From Dehalococcoides mccartyi (GTDB taxonomy: Bacteria; Chloroflexota; Dehalococcoidia; UBA2979), in the NCBI GenBank assembly GCA_945865925.1, contig CAMBFG010000003.1, positions 1-64,000 of the forward strand: 64,000 nt of DNA, written 5' to 3'. Shown piece by piece: positions 51,694 to 60,532 of the stretch. The translations under genes and the position numbers were made by a program. How positions within the stretch are numbered: the stretch's first letter is position 1; each line of letters starts with the position of its first letter. Under the pieces are notes generated by a model. It was not told the origin of the DNA. It searched no databases and saw nothing but the letters and a program-made list of their open reading frames with translations.

Positions 51694-52600
51694 AGGTGGC
51701 CTGGGCCGTGGACTCGCAGCGCTGATCCCGGACGGCGCACCCGGCGATCCGGAGACGGCACCGCGCGACGAGCGCGTGCCCGCGACCGACGTCGCGATCG
51801 AGGATGTGGTCCCGAACCCGCAGCAGCCGCGTACGTTCATCGATCCCGTGCGGCTCGCGGAACTCGCCGAGTCGATCAAGTTGTACGGCATCATCCAGCC
51901 GCTGCTGGTCACACAGGAACGCGGCCAGGACGGCCAGGTCGTCTACCAACTGATCGCTGGTGAGCGCCGTCTGCGCGCCGCGAAGGCGGCCGGCCTCGAG
52001 CGTGTGCCGGTCACGATCCGGCAGACGACCCCGCAGGAACTCCTCGAAATCGCCATCGTCGAGAACGTCCAGCGCGCCGACCTCAATCCGTTGGAGGAGG
52101 CGGTCGCGTACCAGCGGCTGATCGAGGAGTTCCATCTCACACAGGCGCAGGTCGCGGAGCGGGTCAGCAAGTCTCGCGTCGCCATCGCGAACACGCTGCG
52201 GCTGATGGACCTGCCGGTGGAGGTGCGCGCCTCGATCACGGGTGGCGATATCTCCGAGGGGCACGGGCGGGCGCTGCTCGGGCTCGCGTCGCAGGCGGAC
52301 CGCCTGACCGCATGCGAACGGGTGGTCGCCGAGGGCTTGAACGTGCGCCAGACCGAGCGCATGGTGCGCGAGTGGGGTGGCACCGAGGCGAAGCCCTCGA
52401 AGCCGCGCCAGCCGAAGCCGGACGTACGCGGCCCGGCCGCGGTCACCCAGGGATTCGAGGAGGCGGTGCAGCGCTCCCTCGGCACGAAGGTGACGCTGAA
52501 GCGGAGCCAGACGGGGCGCGGGGCCCTCACGATTCACTTCTACAGCGACGAGGAGCTCACGGGAGTCCTCGAACGGATCCTTGGAAAGGACGCGCTATGA
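51683..52600 (+). CDS. parB: Chromosome partitioning protein ParB (Spo0J)
   Basis: MARKGGLGRGLAALIPDG...PNPQQPRTFIDPVRLAELAESIKLYGIIQPLLV...IAGERRLRAAKAAGLERVPV. Confidence 0.97.
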   Translation: MARKGGLGRGLAALIPDGAPGDPETAPRDERVPATDVAIEDVVPNPQQPRTFIDPVRLAELAESIKLYGIIQPLLVTQERGQDGQVVYQLIAGERRLRAAKAAGLERVPVTIRQTTPQELLEIAIVENVQRADLNPLEEAVAYQRLIEEFHLTQAQVAERVSKSRVAIANTLRLMDLPVEVRASITGGDISEGHGRALLGLASQADRLTACERVVAEGLNVRQTERMVREWGGTEAKPSKPRQPKPDVRGPAAVTQGFEEAVQRSLGTKVTLKRSQTGRGALTIHFYSDEELTGVLERILGKDAL

Positions 52601-53052
52601 GCATCGCCGACCGTCTGAAAGAACTGGGCATCGACCTCCCGCTGGTCTCGCCCGTCGCGATCTACAAGCCGGCGGTGCGCACGGGGAACCTCGTGTTCGT
52701 CTCCGGCCAACTGCCGATGAAGGACGGCGCCCTCGTGGCGACGGGTCGCCTCGGCGCGGGCGTGAGCATCGAGGACGGCAAGGCAGCGGCCCGCCAGTGC
52801 GCGATCAACGCGCTCGCGGCGGCGCAACACCTGCTGGGCACCCTCGAGGGGGCGCGCGTGATCCGCACGGTCGGCTACGTGGCGAGCGCGCCCGAGTTCG
52901 TCGACCAGCCGCAGGTCGTGAACGGCGCTTCCGAGTTGCTCAAGGATGTCTTCGGCGACGACGCTGGCGTTGGCTCGCGCACCTCGATCGGCCTCGTCTC
53001 GCTGCCGTTGAACGCGCCGGTCGAGGTGGAACTGCTGCTGGAGGTGAAGTAG
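52597..53052 (+). CDS. RidA family protein
   Basis: VRTGNLVFVSGQLPMKDGALVATGRLGAGVSIEDGKAAARQCAINALAAA; start overlaps the parB stop. Confidence 0.9.
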   Translation: MSIADRLKELGIDLPLVSPVAIYKPAVRTGNLVFVSGQLPMKDGALVATGRLGAGVSIEDGKAAARQCAINALAAAQHLLGTLEGARVIRTVGYVASAPEFVDQPQVVNGASELLKDVFGDDAGVGSRTSIGLVSLPLNAPVEVELLLEVK

Positions 53053-53535
53053 ATGGCGCGCATCGACTTCGTGACCGGTGCTCCGGAGAAGTACGCCCAC
53101 CTGGTCGAGTCGCTGGCGACCGTGTCCGAGCGGCTGCGCGGCGTGACCTCGAATGTCCGCGCAGCCGCGTGGACGTCCGCGCCACGCGAGGGCGGCGAGT
53201 GGACGGCACAGCACACACTGGCGCACATGGCGCTGTATGCGCAGAAGAACGGTGTCTTCATCTACCAGATGGTGATGATGACCGAGCCCGCCCGCCTCGC
53301 GTTCGGCGAGGACGCCGAGACAGCGGCCCTCGAAGCCCGCTCCCCGGGCGACCTGATCGCTATCGTGGAGTCCGAGTTGGGCAAGACGGTCGGACTGCTC
53401 TCCGGCACGCCGGACGCGGCCTGGGGCCACCCCGGCAGCATCCGCGGCGCACGGCGGTCGCTGCGTCAGCAGGTGCAGTCGCACGCGGAGCACCTGCAGG
53501 GGCATGTGGATCAGATCGCGGACGCGCTGGGGTAG
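53053..53535 (+). CDS. DinB-like superfamily protein
   Basis: EWTAQHTLAHMALYAQ...QVQSHAEHLQGHVDQI helical-bundle pattern with conserved His. Confidence 0.7.
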   Translation: MARIDFVTGAPEKYAHLVESLATVSERLRGVTSNVRAAAWTSAPREGGEWTAQHTLAHMALYAQKNGVFIYQMVMMTEPARLAFGEDAETAALEARSPGDLIAIVESELGKTVGLLSGTPDAAWGHPGSIRGARRSLRQQVQSHAEHLQGHVDQIADALG

Positions 53536-53547
53536 AGGGCGCTCCGG

Positions 53548-54795
53548 CTACCGCGCCGTCGAGATGAGCGGGCCGGTATCGACGGCCTCGAAGGCGCTGC
53601 CCGGGACCTGCTTCAGTTGGTTGAGATCCGCATCGTCCCAACCCGGGTCGGTCGCGCCGCTGATGTACCAGTTCGACCCGTTGTCAGCGAGCAGCATCCC
53701 GTACCGCTTCAGCGCCGTGAGCACGACGAGCGCCTGCCCTCGATACCCCGCGAGGTCGAAGTCCGCCTTGAGGCGAAGGCGGAGCCCCATCGGCGGCGCG
53801 GACGCATCGGTGATGCTGCTCGCGAAGTGCGTCGCGGGGTGGATATACGCGCGCTGGGTGCGGCTGACGGTGAAGCGCAGCGCATGGTTGATCGCCCCGG
53901 CGCGCACCTCGTCCACACGGACGAGGCCAGGCAGGATCGGCAGTCCGGCGGCGTCGGCGGATGTCCACCCGTCCGGTCGCAGCGCGTTCGACCGCAGGTC
54001 GAAGATCGCGCCTGAGCCGGCACTCCACGAGGCGCCGCTGCGACGCAGGTCGAACAACTCGTACAGTCGGCACTCTCCCTCGCGGACGATGAGCGCATGC
54101 CGGTCCGACCCGGCCTCAATCCGCACGCCTGAGGGGATGGGGTAGGGCCCGACGTCGCTCTCGTCGGCATAGTCGAAGGTCACCGGGACGCTCGGCTCGC
54201 CGGCGGGGACGATCACGTAGGGGATGCCGTAGTCCGGGTTCTCGCCGAAGTCCGCGTGCAGGAAGCGGTTGCCACCGCTCGCCATGATGTGGCCAACGTA
54301 GCGATCGGAGAGCGGATGCCGTGGCGCGCTCGAGATGTCGGCTGCCCACGGGTTGTCGTCCGGGAACAGCGGACACGAGCCGATCGAGCGCGTCCCGGCC
54401 GATCCTCCGCCGGGAGCCGAGGCGGCTCGGCAGACCAACAGCAGCGGGGTCGACGGCAGCACCCCGCCCGGGAACCGCGAGACGAACGACTCGTTGACGA
54501 ACGTCGGGGCGCCTCGCAGGTATCCGACGAGAAAGCCTCCGCTCGATAGCCAGGCAGCGGTCGCGGTGCAACCTCGACCGTCGGCGACGGCGAAGAGTTG
54601 CGTGGGGGTGCCGCCGCTCCACTGGACGAGCGCGACGCCACCGCCAGCGGGCAGGCTCCCGGAGATCTGGCCAGCCTCGGGCGCCACCTGTGCCTGCAGC
54701 GGCTGGTCGGATGTGAGGAAGAGCGCCATGCTGAGCAGCAGCGGCCAGGCACCCCACAGCCGCGCCTTCGATCCCACTGGCCACACTCCTGCCAT
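53548..54795 (-). CDS. Secreted protein of unknown function
   Basis: Signal peptide GAWPLLLSMALFLTSDQPLQAQ; GAPTFVNESFVSRFPGGVLPSTPLLLVC module; start trimmed from the longer ORF. Confidence 0.7.
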   Translation of the reverse strand: MAGVWPVGSKARLWGAWPLLLSMALFLTSDQPLQAQVAPEAGQISGSLPAGGGVALVQWSGGTPTQLFAVADGRGCTATAAWLSSGGFLVGYLRGAPTFVNESFVSRFPGGVLPSTPLLLVCRAASAPGGGSAGTRSIGSCPLFPDDNPWAADISSAPRHPLSDRYVGHIMASGGNRFLHADFGENPDYGIPYVIVPAGEPSVPVTFDYADESDVGPYPIPSGVRIEAGSDRHALIVREGECRLYELFDLRRSGASWSAGSGAIFDLRSNALRPDGWTSADAAGLPILPGLVRVDEVRAGAINHALRFTVSRTQRAYIHPATHFASSITDASAPPMGLRLRLKADFDLAGYRGQALVVLTALKRYGMLLADNGSNWYISGATDPGWDDADLNQLKQVPGSAFEAVDTGPLISTAR

Positions 54796-54854
54796 CGCTC
54801 CATCTGACGGTAGAACGACAGGCGAGGCAGTGCGTGACGCGAAGGCGTCGAAGG

Positions 54855-55553
54855 CTAGCGGGGTTGCGGGACGGCCGGCGCGCCGAAGATCTCGATGAAC
54901 CGATAGCCGACGTTGCGGACGGTATCGATGTACTGCTCGCGGTTCTCGATCTTGGCGCGGATGCGACGGATGTGGACGTCCACGGTGCGCGAGCCACCGT
55001 AGTAGTCGTAGCCCCACACCTGGTTCAGCAGCACCTCGCGGGTGAACGGCTTGCCGGGGTTCGAGGCGAGGAAGCGGAGGAGTTCGTACTCCTTGTAGGT
55101 CAGGTCGACGACCTCGGTGTCCACGGTGACCTTGTAGCGCTCGAGGTCGATGACGAGGGCGCCGTGGCGGATCATCGAGCCGTCGGTCGCGCCGGTGCGC
55201 TGCCAGATCAGCCTCGACAGGCGCAGGCGGAGTTCGACGTCATCGACCGGTGACAGGACGAAGTCGTCGACCTGCGTGCCGGGACCAATGAGGGCGAGTT
55301 GGCTCGGCGTGGCGATCGCCAGGACGGCGGTGCTCTCCGCGAGCGCCTCGTCACGCAGGAGCGCAGCGACACCCCCCGCAGTGAGGCCGATCGAGAGGTC
55401 GAGCACGACGACGGCGGGCCGCCAGTCGCGCACGGCGACGAGGGCGCCTTCGGCAGATGGCTCGGCGCGCACGACGCGACCGTCTGGCCGCGCCGCAGCC
55501 TCTACCGAGCGCAGATGCTCGCCGTCACGTGTGAGCACGAGGATCCGCTGCAT
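54855..55553 (-). CDS. OmpR/GlnR-like orphan response regulator (degenerate receiver plus wHTH)
   Basis: wHTH VVDLTYKEYELLRFLASNPGKPFTREVLLNQVWGYDYYGGSRTVDVHIRRIRAKIENREQYIDTVRNVGYRF; the receiver lacks the usual N-terminal acidic pair. Confidence 0.88.
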   Translation of the reverse strand: MQRILVLTRDGEHLRSVEAAARPDGRVVRAEPSAEGALVAVRDWRPAVVVLDLSIGLTAGGVAALLRDEALAESTAVLAIATPSQLALIGPGTQVDDFVLSPVDDVELRLRLSRLIWQRTGATDGSMIRHGALVIDLERYKVTVDTEVVDLTYKEYELLRFLASNPGKPFTREVLLNQVWGYDYYGGSRTVDVHIRRIRAKIENREQYIDTVRNVGYRFIEIFGAPAVPQPR

Positions 55554-55649
55554 GGGCGGAAGTGTATGGGCGCGGTGTTTCGGATACGAGTCCGCAGTGC
55601 GGGGGACGTATCGCCGTCACATCGGAGTGTCGCTCTGGGGGAGAAGGGT

Positions 55650-55698
55650 CGCGACCGGAGGTGGTCTCGGGAGGGGGTCGGGACCACCTCCGGTCGCG
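55650..55698. terminator. Long hairpin between two regulator genes, probable terminator
   Basis: 17-bp perfect arms CGCGACCGGAGGTGGTC / GACCACCTCCGGTCGCG with a 15-nt loop. Confidence 0.55.
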
Positions 55699-55714
55699 GG
55701 CTGTAGGCGCTCGG

Positions 55715-56008
55715 TCAGGCCTCAGGGGCGAGGCGGTAACCGACGCGTGTGACGGTATCGATGGCGTCCGCGGCCTCGCCGAGCTTGGAACGGACGCGCG
55801 AGACGATGACGGCGAGGCGCCTGCGCGCCTCCGGGCCGGCAGAGCCCCAGAGGGCCTCGGCCAAGCGGTCATAGGTGACCACCCGACCGGAGTGCTCCGC
55901 GATCATGAGGAGCGCGTTGAACTCCATATAGGTCAGGCGGATCGGACGGCCGTCCACGGTGACCAGATAGCGGTCGCGGTCGATCGTGAGGTGGCCAGTT
56001 CGGATCAC
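55715..56008 (-). CDS. Stand-alone OmpR-type winged-helix DNA-binding protein
   Basis: GTG start VIRTGHLTIDRDRYLVTVDGRPIRLTYMEFNALLMIAEHSGRVVTYDRLAEALWG...RRRLAVIVSRVRSKLGEAADAIDTVTRVGYRL; the ORF extends to 56158 without a recognisable receiver. Confidence 0.8.
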   Translation of the reverse strand: MIRTGHLTIDRDRYLVTVDGRPIRLTYMEFNALLMIAEHSGRVVTYDRLAEALWGSAGPEARRRLAVIVSRVRSKLGEAADAIDTVTRVGYRLAPEA

Positions 56009-56132
56009 CGCGTGACTCCCTCGTCCACCAGTGGAGTCTTGAGGCCCCGTCGAGCCTCCGACTACGAGATTGAGTCTGCGAATCTCCGATTTCGCGGTCG
56101 CGTCGTGAATGTGAATCCTCGGTGTCGGGAAT

Positions 56133-56148
56133 GTTTCCCACAGGTTTC
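56133..56148. promoter_or_regulatory. Candidate GlnR-type operator upstream of glnA
   Basis: GTTTC-CCACAG-GTTTC (reverse complement GAAAC-n6-GAAAC), 11-bp periodicity as in GlnR boxes. Confidence 0.4.
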
Positions 56149-56256
56149 GCGCGCTCAAGCACGAGGTCAGTTGCGGGGGCGGGCTCCCCTCACGCGGTAC
56201 GCGTGGTTCAATCGACGGGCTGCCCTCCCGGCAGCGCAGGCTCGGAGGCAGTTGAG

Positions 56257-57672
56257 ATGGCGAATCTGGCCGACATCCGTCAGCGGATGACCTCGGAAGG
56301 CGTCACGCGCGTCGATCTTCGTGTGACGGACTTGCCCGGACGGTGGCATCACTTCTCCGTCCCTGCCGGACGGCTGACGGAGGAGAGCACGGTCAACGGC
56401 TTCGGATTCGATGGCTCGAGCCTGCGCGGCTTCCAGGCGATCGAGGAGTCGGACATGCTCCTGCTCCCCGACCTCGACACGGCCGTAGTCGACCCATCCG
56501 AGGCGGTCCCGACGCTCGCGATCATCTGCGACGTGGTGGAGCCCCAGACGGGCGAGCGCTATGTGCGCGACCCTCGACGGATCGCGGCGCTGGCGGAGTC
56601 CTATCTGCGATCGACGGGGATCGCGGACACCGCGAACTTCGGGCCGGAGTTGGAGTTTTTCCTGTTCGACGACGCGCGCTTCCAGCAGAACGCCAACACG
56701 GCATTCTTCACGGTGGACTCGGTCGAAGGCCCGTGGAACAGCGGGCAGGACGAGCACCCGAACCTCGGCGCCAAGATCGGGACGAAGGAGGGCTACTCGC
56801 CGGTCCCGCCTGCGGACCAGACCTCCGGCGTGCGCTGGGCGATCTCCGAGGCCCTCGAAAGCGCGGGCATCGAGGTGGAGGTACACCACCACGAAGTCGC
56901 CGCAGCGGGCCAGGGCGAGATCGCGACGAAGTACGCAAGCCTGCGCAAGAAGGCGGACGAGACGCAGTGGTACAAGTACCTCGTCCGCACGATCGGGCGA
57001 GCGCACGGCAAGGCCGCGACGTTCATGCCGAAGCCGATCTTCGGGGACAACGGCAGCGGAATGCACACACACCAGTCGCTCTGGAAAGACGGCGTGCCGC
57101 TCTTCCATGACGCGAACGGATACGCCAGCCTGTCCCAGACGGCGCGGTGGTACATCGGCGGGCTGTTGACGCACGCGCCCGCGCTGATGGCGTTCTGTGC
57201 GCCCTCTACGAACTCATACAAGCGTCTCGTGCCGGGCTTCGAGGCGCCGGTGAACCTCGCGTACTCCGCGCGGAACCGGTCGGCTGCGGTGCGCATCCCC
57301 ACGTACTCCTCGGCGGCAGGGGCGACGCGCATCGAGTTCCGCCCACCTGACGGCACCTCCAACCCCTATCTGGCGTTTGCGGCGATGCTGATGGCCGGCG
57401 TGGACGGGATCCGGCATCAGATCGACCCGGGCGACCCGCTGGACCGGAACATCTACGAGTTACGGGCGGAAGAGGCGGCGCGCGTACCTCGCGTACCGGG
57501 GAGCCTGGAGGCGGCGCTGGACGCGCTCGCGGGCGACCAAACGTTCCTGTTCGAGGGTGCGGTCTTCACGGAGGACCTGGTGGCGCGCTGGATCGCGATG
57601 AAGCGCGAGGAGGTGCAGGCCGCTGCCCTCCGTCCGACACCCTACGAGTACGAGTTGTATTTCAACGGGTAG
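56257..57672 (+). CDS. glnA: Glutamine synthetase type I
   Basis: GFGFDGSSLRGFQAIEESDMLLLPD, GPELEFFLFD, MPKPIFGDNGSGMHTHQSLWKDG, RLVPGFEAPVNLAYSARNRSAAVRIP. Confidence 0.96.
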   Translation: MANLADIRQRMTSEGVTRVDLRVTDLPGRWHHFSVPAGRLTEESTVNGFGFDGSSLRGFQAIEESDMLLLPDLDTAVVDPSEAVPTLAIICDVVEPQTGERYVRDPRRIAALAESYLRSTGIADTANFGPELEFFLFDDARFQQNANTAFFTVDSVEGPWNSGQDEHPNLGAKIGTKEGYSPVPPADQTSGVRWAISEALESAGIEVEVHHHEVAAAGQGEIATKYASLRKKADETQWYKYLVRTIGRAHGKAATFMPKPIFGDNGSGMHTHQSLWKDGVPLFHDANGYASLSQTARWYIGGLLTHAPALMAFCAPSTNSYKRLVPGFEAPVNLAYSARNRSAAVRIPTYSSAAGATRIEFRPPDGTSNPYLAFAAMLMAGVDGIRHQIDPGDPLDRNIYELRAEEAARVPRVPGSLEAALDALAGDQTFLFEGAVFTEDLVARWIAMKREEVQAAALRPTPYEYELYFNG

Positions 57673-57754
57673 CGGCTGAACGTCCCGACCTCAATGGGTG
57701 TCTGGGCGGCCCGTAGAAACAATCTGGAAACAGGTCGGACGGTACGATCTGGTG

Positions 57755-59089
57755 ATGCTTGAACGTGAATCTGGTGCGGGGTCGGTGCAGCACGTCTTGC
57801 AGGCGTGCCGCGATCACGATGTGAAGTTCATCCGGCTGTGGTTCACGGACATCCTCGGGATGCTGAAGTCCGTCGCCATTACCGTCGAGGAACTCGAACA
57901 CGCGCTGACGGACGGGATCACGTTCGACGGGGCGGCGATCGAGGGCTTCGCGCGGCGCGATGAAGCCGACATGATCGCGATGCCAGACCCGGCGACGTTC
58001 CAGGTGCTGCCGTGGCGGCCTCGGCCGAACGCGGTGGCGCGGATGTTCTGTGACATCTACCGCACGAACGGGGAGCCGTTCGAGGGTGACCCTCGGCAGG
58101 TGCTGAAGCGGACGCTGCGCCGTGCCGCCGACCAGGGGTACACGTTCTACGTGTCGCCCGAGATCGAGTATTTCTACTTCAAGGACGCGCAGGGGACGGT
58201 ACCGCTGGACCAGGGCGGCTACTTCGACCTCACGCCGCTCGATGGCGGCTCGGACCTGCGGCGCGAAACGGTGCTGATGCTCGAGGAGTTGGGCATCGGG
58301 GTCGCGCTGAGTCACCACGAAGTCGCGCCGAGCCAGCACGAGATGGACCTGCGCTACACGGACGCCCTGACGATGGCGGACGCGGTGATGACGTTCCGCC
58401 TTGTGGTGAAGGAAGTCGCGGCACGCGCTGGCGTCCACGCGACGTTCATGCCGAAGCCGATCGCGGACCAGAACGGCAGCGGGATGCACCTGCAACTCTC
58501 GCTGTTCCGAGGCGAAGCGAACGCCTTCCACGACCCGCAATCTCCGGACACGCTCTCCGCGGACGCGAAGCACTACGTGGCGGGCTTGCTCCAGCACGCG
58601 CCGGAGATCGCGCTGATCACGAACCAGTGGGTGAACTCGTACAAGCGCCTGATCCCGGGCTTCGAGGCGCCGGTGTATGCGACGTGGTCGCACACGAACG
58701 ACGCCGACCTCGTGCGGGTGCCGGCGCACCGCGTCGAGGCGACGGTCGCCACACGCGTCGAGTACCGCGCACCTGACCCGGGCTGCAACCCGTACCTGAC
58801 GTTCGCAGCGGTGCTGGCGGCTGGCCTCGACGGGATCGCGGCGAAGACCCCGCTGCCCGAGCCCGCGCGCTCCGGCCTGACCGAGGCCGAACGTGCCGCC
58901 CGAGGCTTGCGGACGTTGCCGCTGTCCCTCGGCGACGCGATCCAGCAGTTCTCCGGCTCCGCGCTGATGCGCAGCGAACTCGGCGACCACGTCTTCGAGT
59001 CGCTGATCGCGAACAAGCGGATCGAATGGGCGGAGTACCGCGCCCAGGTCACGCCGTACGAGTTGAACCGCTACCTCGGCGCGCTGTAG
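57755..59089 (+). CDS. Glutamine synthetase family protein (divergent paralog)
   Basis: FIRLWFTDILGMLKSVAI, SPEIEYFYF, MPKPIADQNGSGMHLQLSLF, YKRLIPGFEAPVYATWSHTNDADLVRVP. Confidence 0.93.
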   Translation: MLERESGAGSVQHVLQACRDHDVKFIRLWFTDILGMLKSVAITVEELEHALTDGITFDGAAIEGFARRDEADMIAMPDPATFQVLPWRPRPNAVARMFCDIYRTNGEPFEGDPRQVLKRTLRRAADQGYTFYVSPEIEYFYFKDAQGTVPLDQGGYFDLTPLDGGSDLRRETVLMLEELGIGVALSHHEVAPSQHEMDLRYTDALTMADAVMTFRLVVKEVAARAGVHATFMPKPIADQNGSGMHLQLSLFRGEANAFHDPQSPDTLSADAKHYVAGLLQHAPEIALITNQWVNSYKRLIPGFEAPVYATWSHTNDADLVRVPAHRVEATVATRVEYRAPDPGCNPYLTFAAVLAAGLDGIAAKTPLPEPARSGLTEAERAARGLRTLPLSLGDAIQQFSGSALMRSELGDHVFESLIANKRIEWAEYRAQVTPYELNRYLGAL

Positions 59090-59185
59090 CCCCTCGCCCT
59101 GCCTCACCCTCCCTTGGCTGTGCCTAGCAAAGATCTCGATTCCCTTCGCGAGGTCGTATCCTCCGCGGGGATCGAGGGGGATTGC

Positions 59186-59650
59186 ATGCCATTCGCCGAG
59201 GCCATTGCCGGCTTGATCGACCAGCACCGTGCGCGCATCGAGGCGGTGACCGCAGGGGTGGATGACGCGCGGGCTACGAAGCAGCCCGTGCCCGGCGAGT
59301 GGAGCGTGAACGAGACGCTGTTGCACCTGATCGGCGACACCGCGTCGTTCCCTCGGGAGATCCGGAGCGCGCTGACCGGGACGAACCCGCCGCAGCGGCT
59401 CGACCAGGCAGGTGGCGCGTATACGAGCCTGGGCGCGGAAGATCGCAGTCTGACGGCGCTACGGGCGCGGCTGTTCGCGAACCTCGATGCGACGAAGGCA
59501 GCGATCGCCGGATTGTCGGATGAGGCCATCGGCAACACGCAGCAGATCGAGGGGTTCGGAGATGTGGCAGTCGGACGGTGGCTGCGGTTCACGCTGTCGG
59601 GCCACTTCGATGAGCACATCAAGCAGATCGAGGCGGCGGCGAGCGCGTAG
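59186..59650 (+). CDS. DinB-like superfamily protein
   Basis: GEWSVNETLLHLIGDTASFPREI...LSGHFDEHIKQIEAA. Confidence 0.75.
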   Translation: MPFAEAIAGLIDQHRARIEAVTAGVDDARATKQPVPGEWSVNETLLHLIGDTASFPREIRSALTGTNPPQRLDQAGGAYTSLGAEDRSLTALRARLFANLDATKAAIAGLSDEAIGNTQQIEGFGDVAVGRWLRFTLSGHFDEHIKQIEAAASA

Positions 59651-59659
59651 GCGCGCTGC

Positions 59660-60523
59660 CTAGCGGTAGAGCGCGGACGCGCCCTTCATCCAGCGCTTCT
59701 CCATCAACTGCTCGAGGACGACCCGGCCGTTCGAGGCCTCGCGCATGACGCTGCGCAGCCAGAGCACCTCGGTCTTGCCGGTTTCGCCGCGCGCGATCGC
59801 CTCGCAGTCGACGACGTACTCAACCTCAACCAGTGGCGGGCCGTCGACGAAGCGGATCTCAATACCCGCATCGACTCGGACACCCATCGGGTCGACCGCC
59901 TCGGTGACGGCGCGCGGTTCGAGCATCCGGTAGAGCGAGCGTGTCGAGGCGACGGCCGGGCCCCACGGGCTCGCGTCGAAGTACCAGTCGATGGGTTCGG
60001 TGGTCGTGTCGCGCATCTGTGCCTGCACGTCGGCGGAGGCGCGGAGGCGACGCTGCGGGCCGAACGGTCCGAGGGCGACATCGCGCAGGATGCGGCCCTC
60101 GGCGGGCTGAGACGCGGCGAGACGGGTGGCGAGCGGCGTCCGCGTGTCACCGAGGAACAACACGCCATCGGCGACCCGCTGGCCGGCGTCGTTCTGCGAC
60201 CACGCCTCGACCTGGGCCTCGCCCTCGACTGGCACGCGCGCGAAGGCCTGCACGGGCTCGCCGTCGAGAGTGGGGGTGCGGTAGGCGAGGGAGAAGCCAC
60301 CGCGCTCGAGCCACGCCGGCCCGAAGAGATCGAGGGCGATCGGGACGAACTGCTCGTTGTGGACCAGTCCGGAGACGAGGCCGCCCTGATAGCCGAGTTC
60401 AGCCGCCTTCTCGTCGTCGTGGATGCTGCCGCTGGACGCCGCGGCGATGTTGAGCGCCTCGCGACGTTCGCCGAAGCAGATGCCGTCCGCACGCGTCAGG
60501 ATCGAGGTGCGGTCGTACGGCAT
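59660..60523 (-). CDS. Hypothetical protein, possibly hotdog-fold (thioesterase/MaoC-like)
   Basis: AAELGYQGGLVSGLVHNEQFVPIALDLFGPAWLERGGFSLAYRTPTLDGEPVQAFARV resembles hotdog helix/strand patterns. Confidence 0.55.
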   Translation of the reverse strand: MPYDRTSILTRADGICFGERREALNIAAASSGSIHDDEKAAELGYQGGLVSGLVHNEQFVPIALDLFGPAWLERGGFSLAYRTPTLDGEPVQAFARVPVEGEAQVEAWSQNDAGQRVADGVLFLGDTRTPLATRLAASQPAEGRILRDVALGPFGPQRRLRASADVQAQMRDTTTEPIDWYFDASPWGPAVASTRSLYRMLEPRAVTEAVDPMGVRVDAGIEIRFVDGPPLVEVEYVVDCEAIARGETGKTEVLWLRSVMREASNGRVVLEQLMEKRWMKGASALYR

Positions 60524-60532
60524 CGGGCCTCC

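Noticed and set aside
57662-59326. 554-aa minus-strand ORF opposite the second GS gene
   Set aside because: Antisense shadow of a conserved GS coding sequence.
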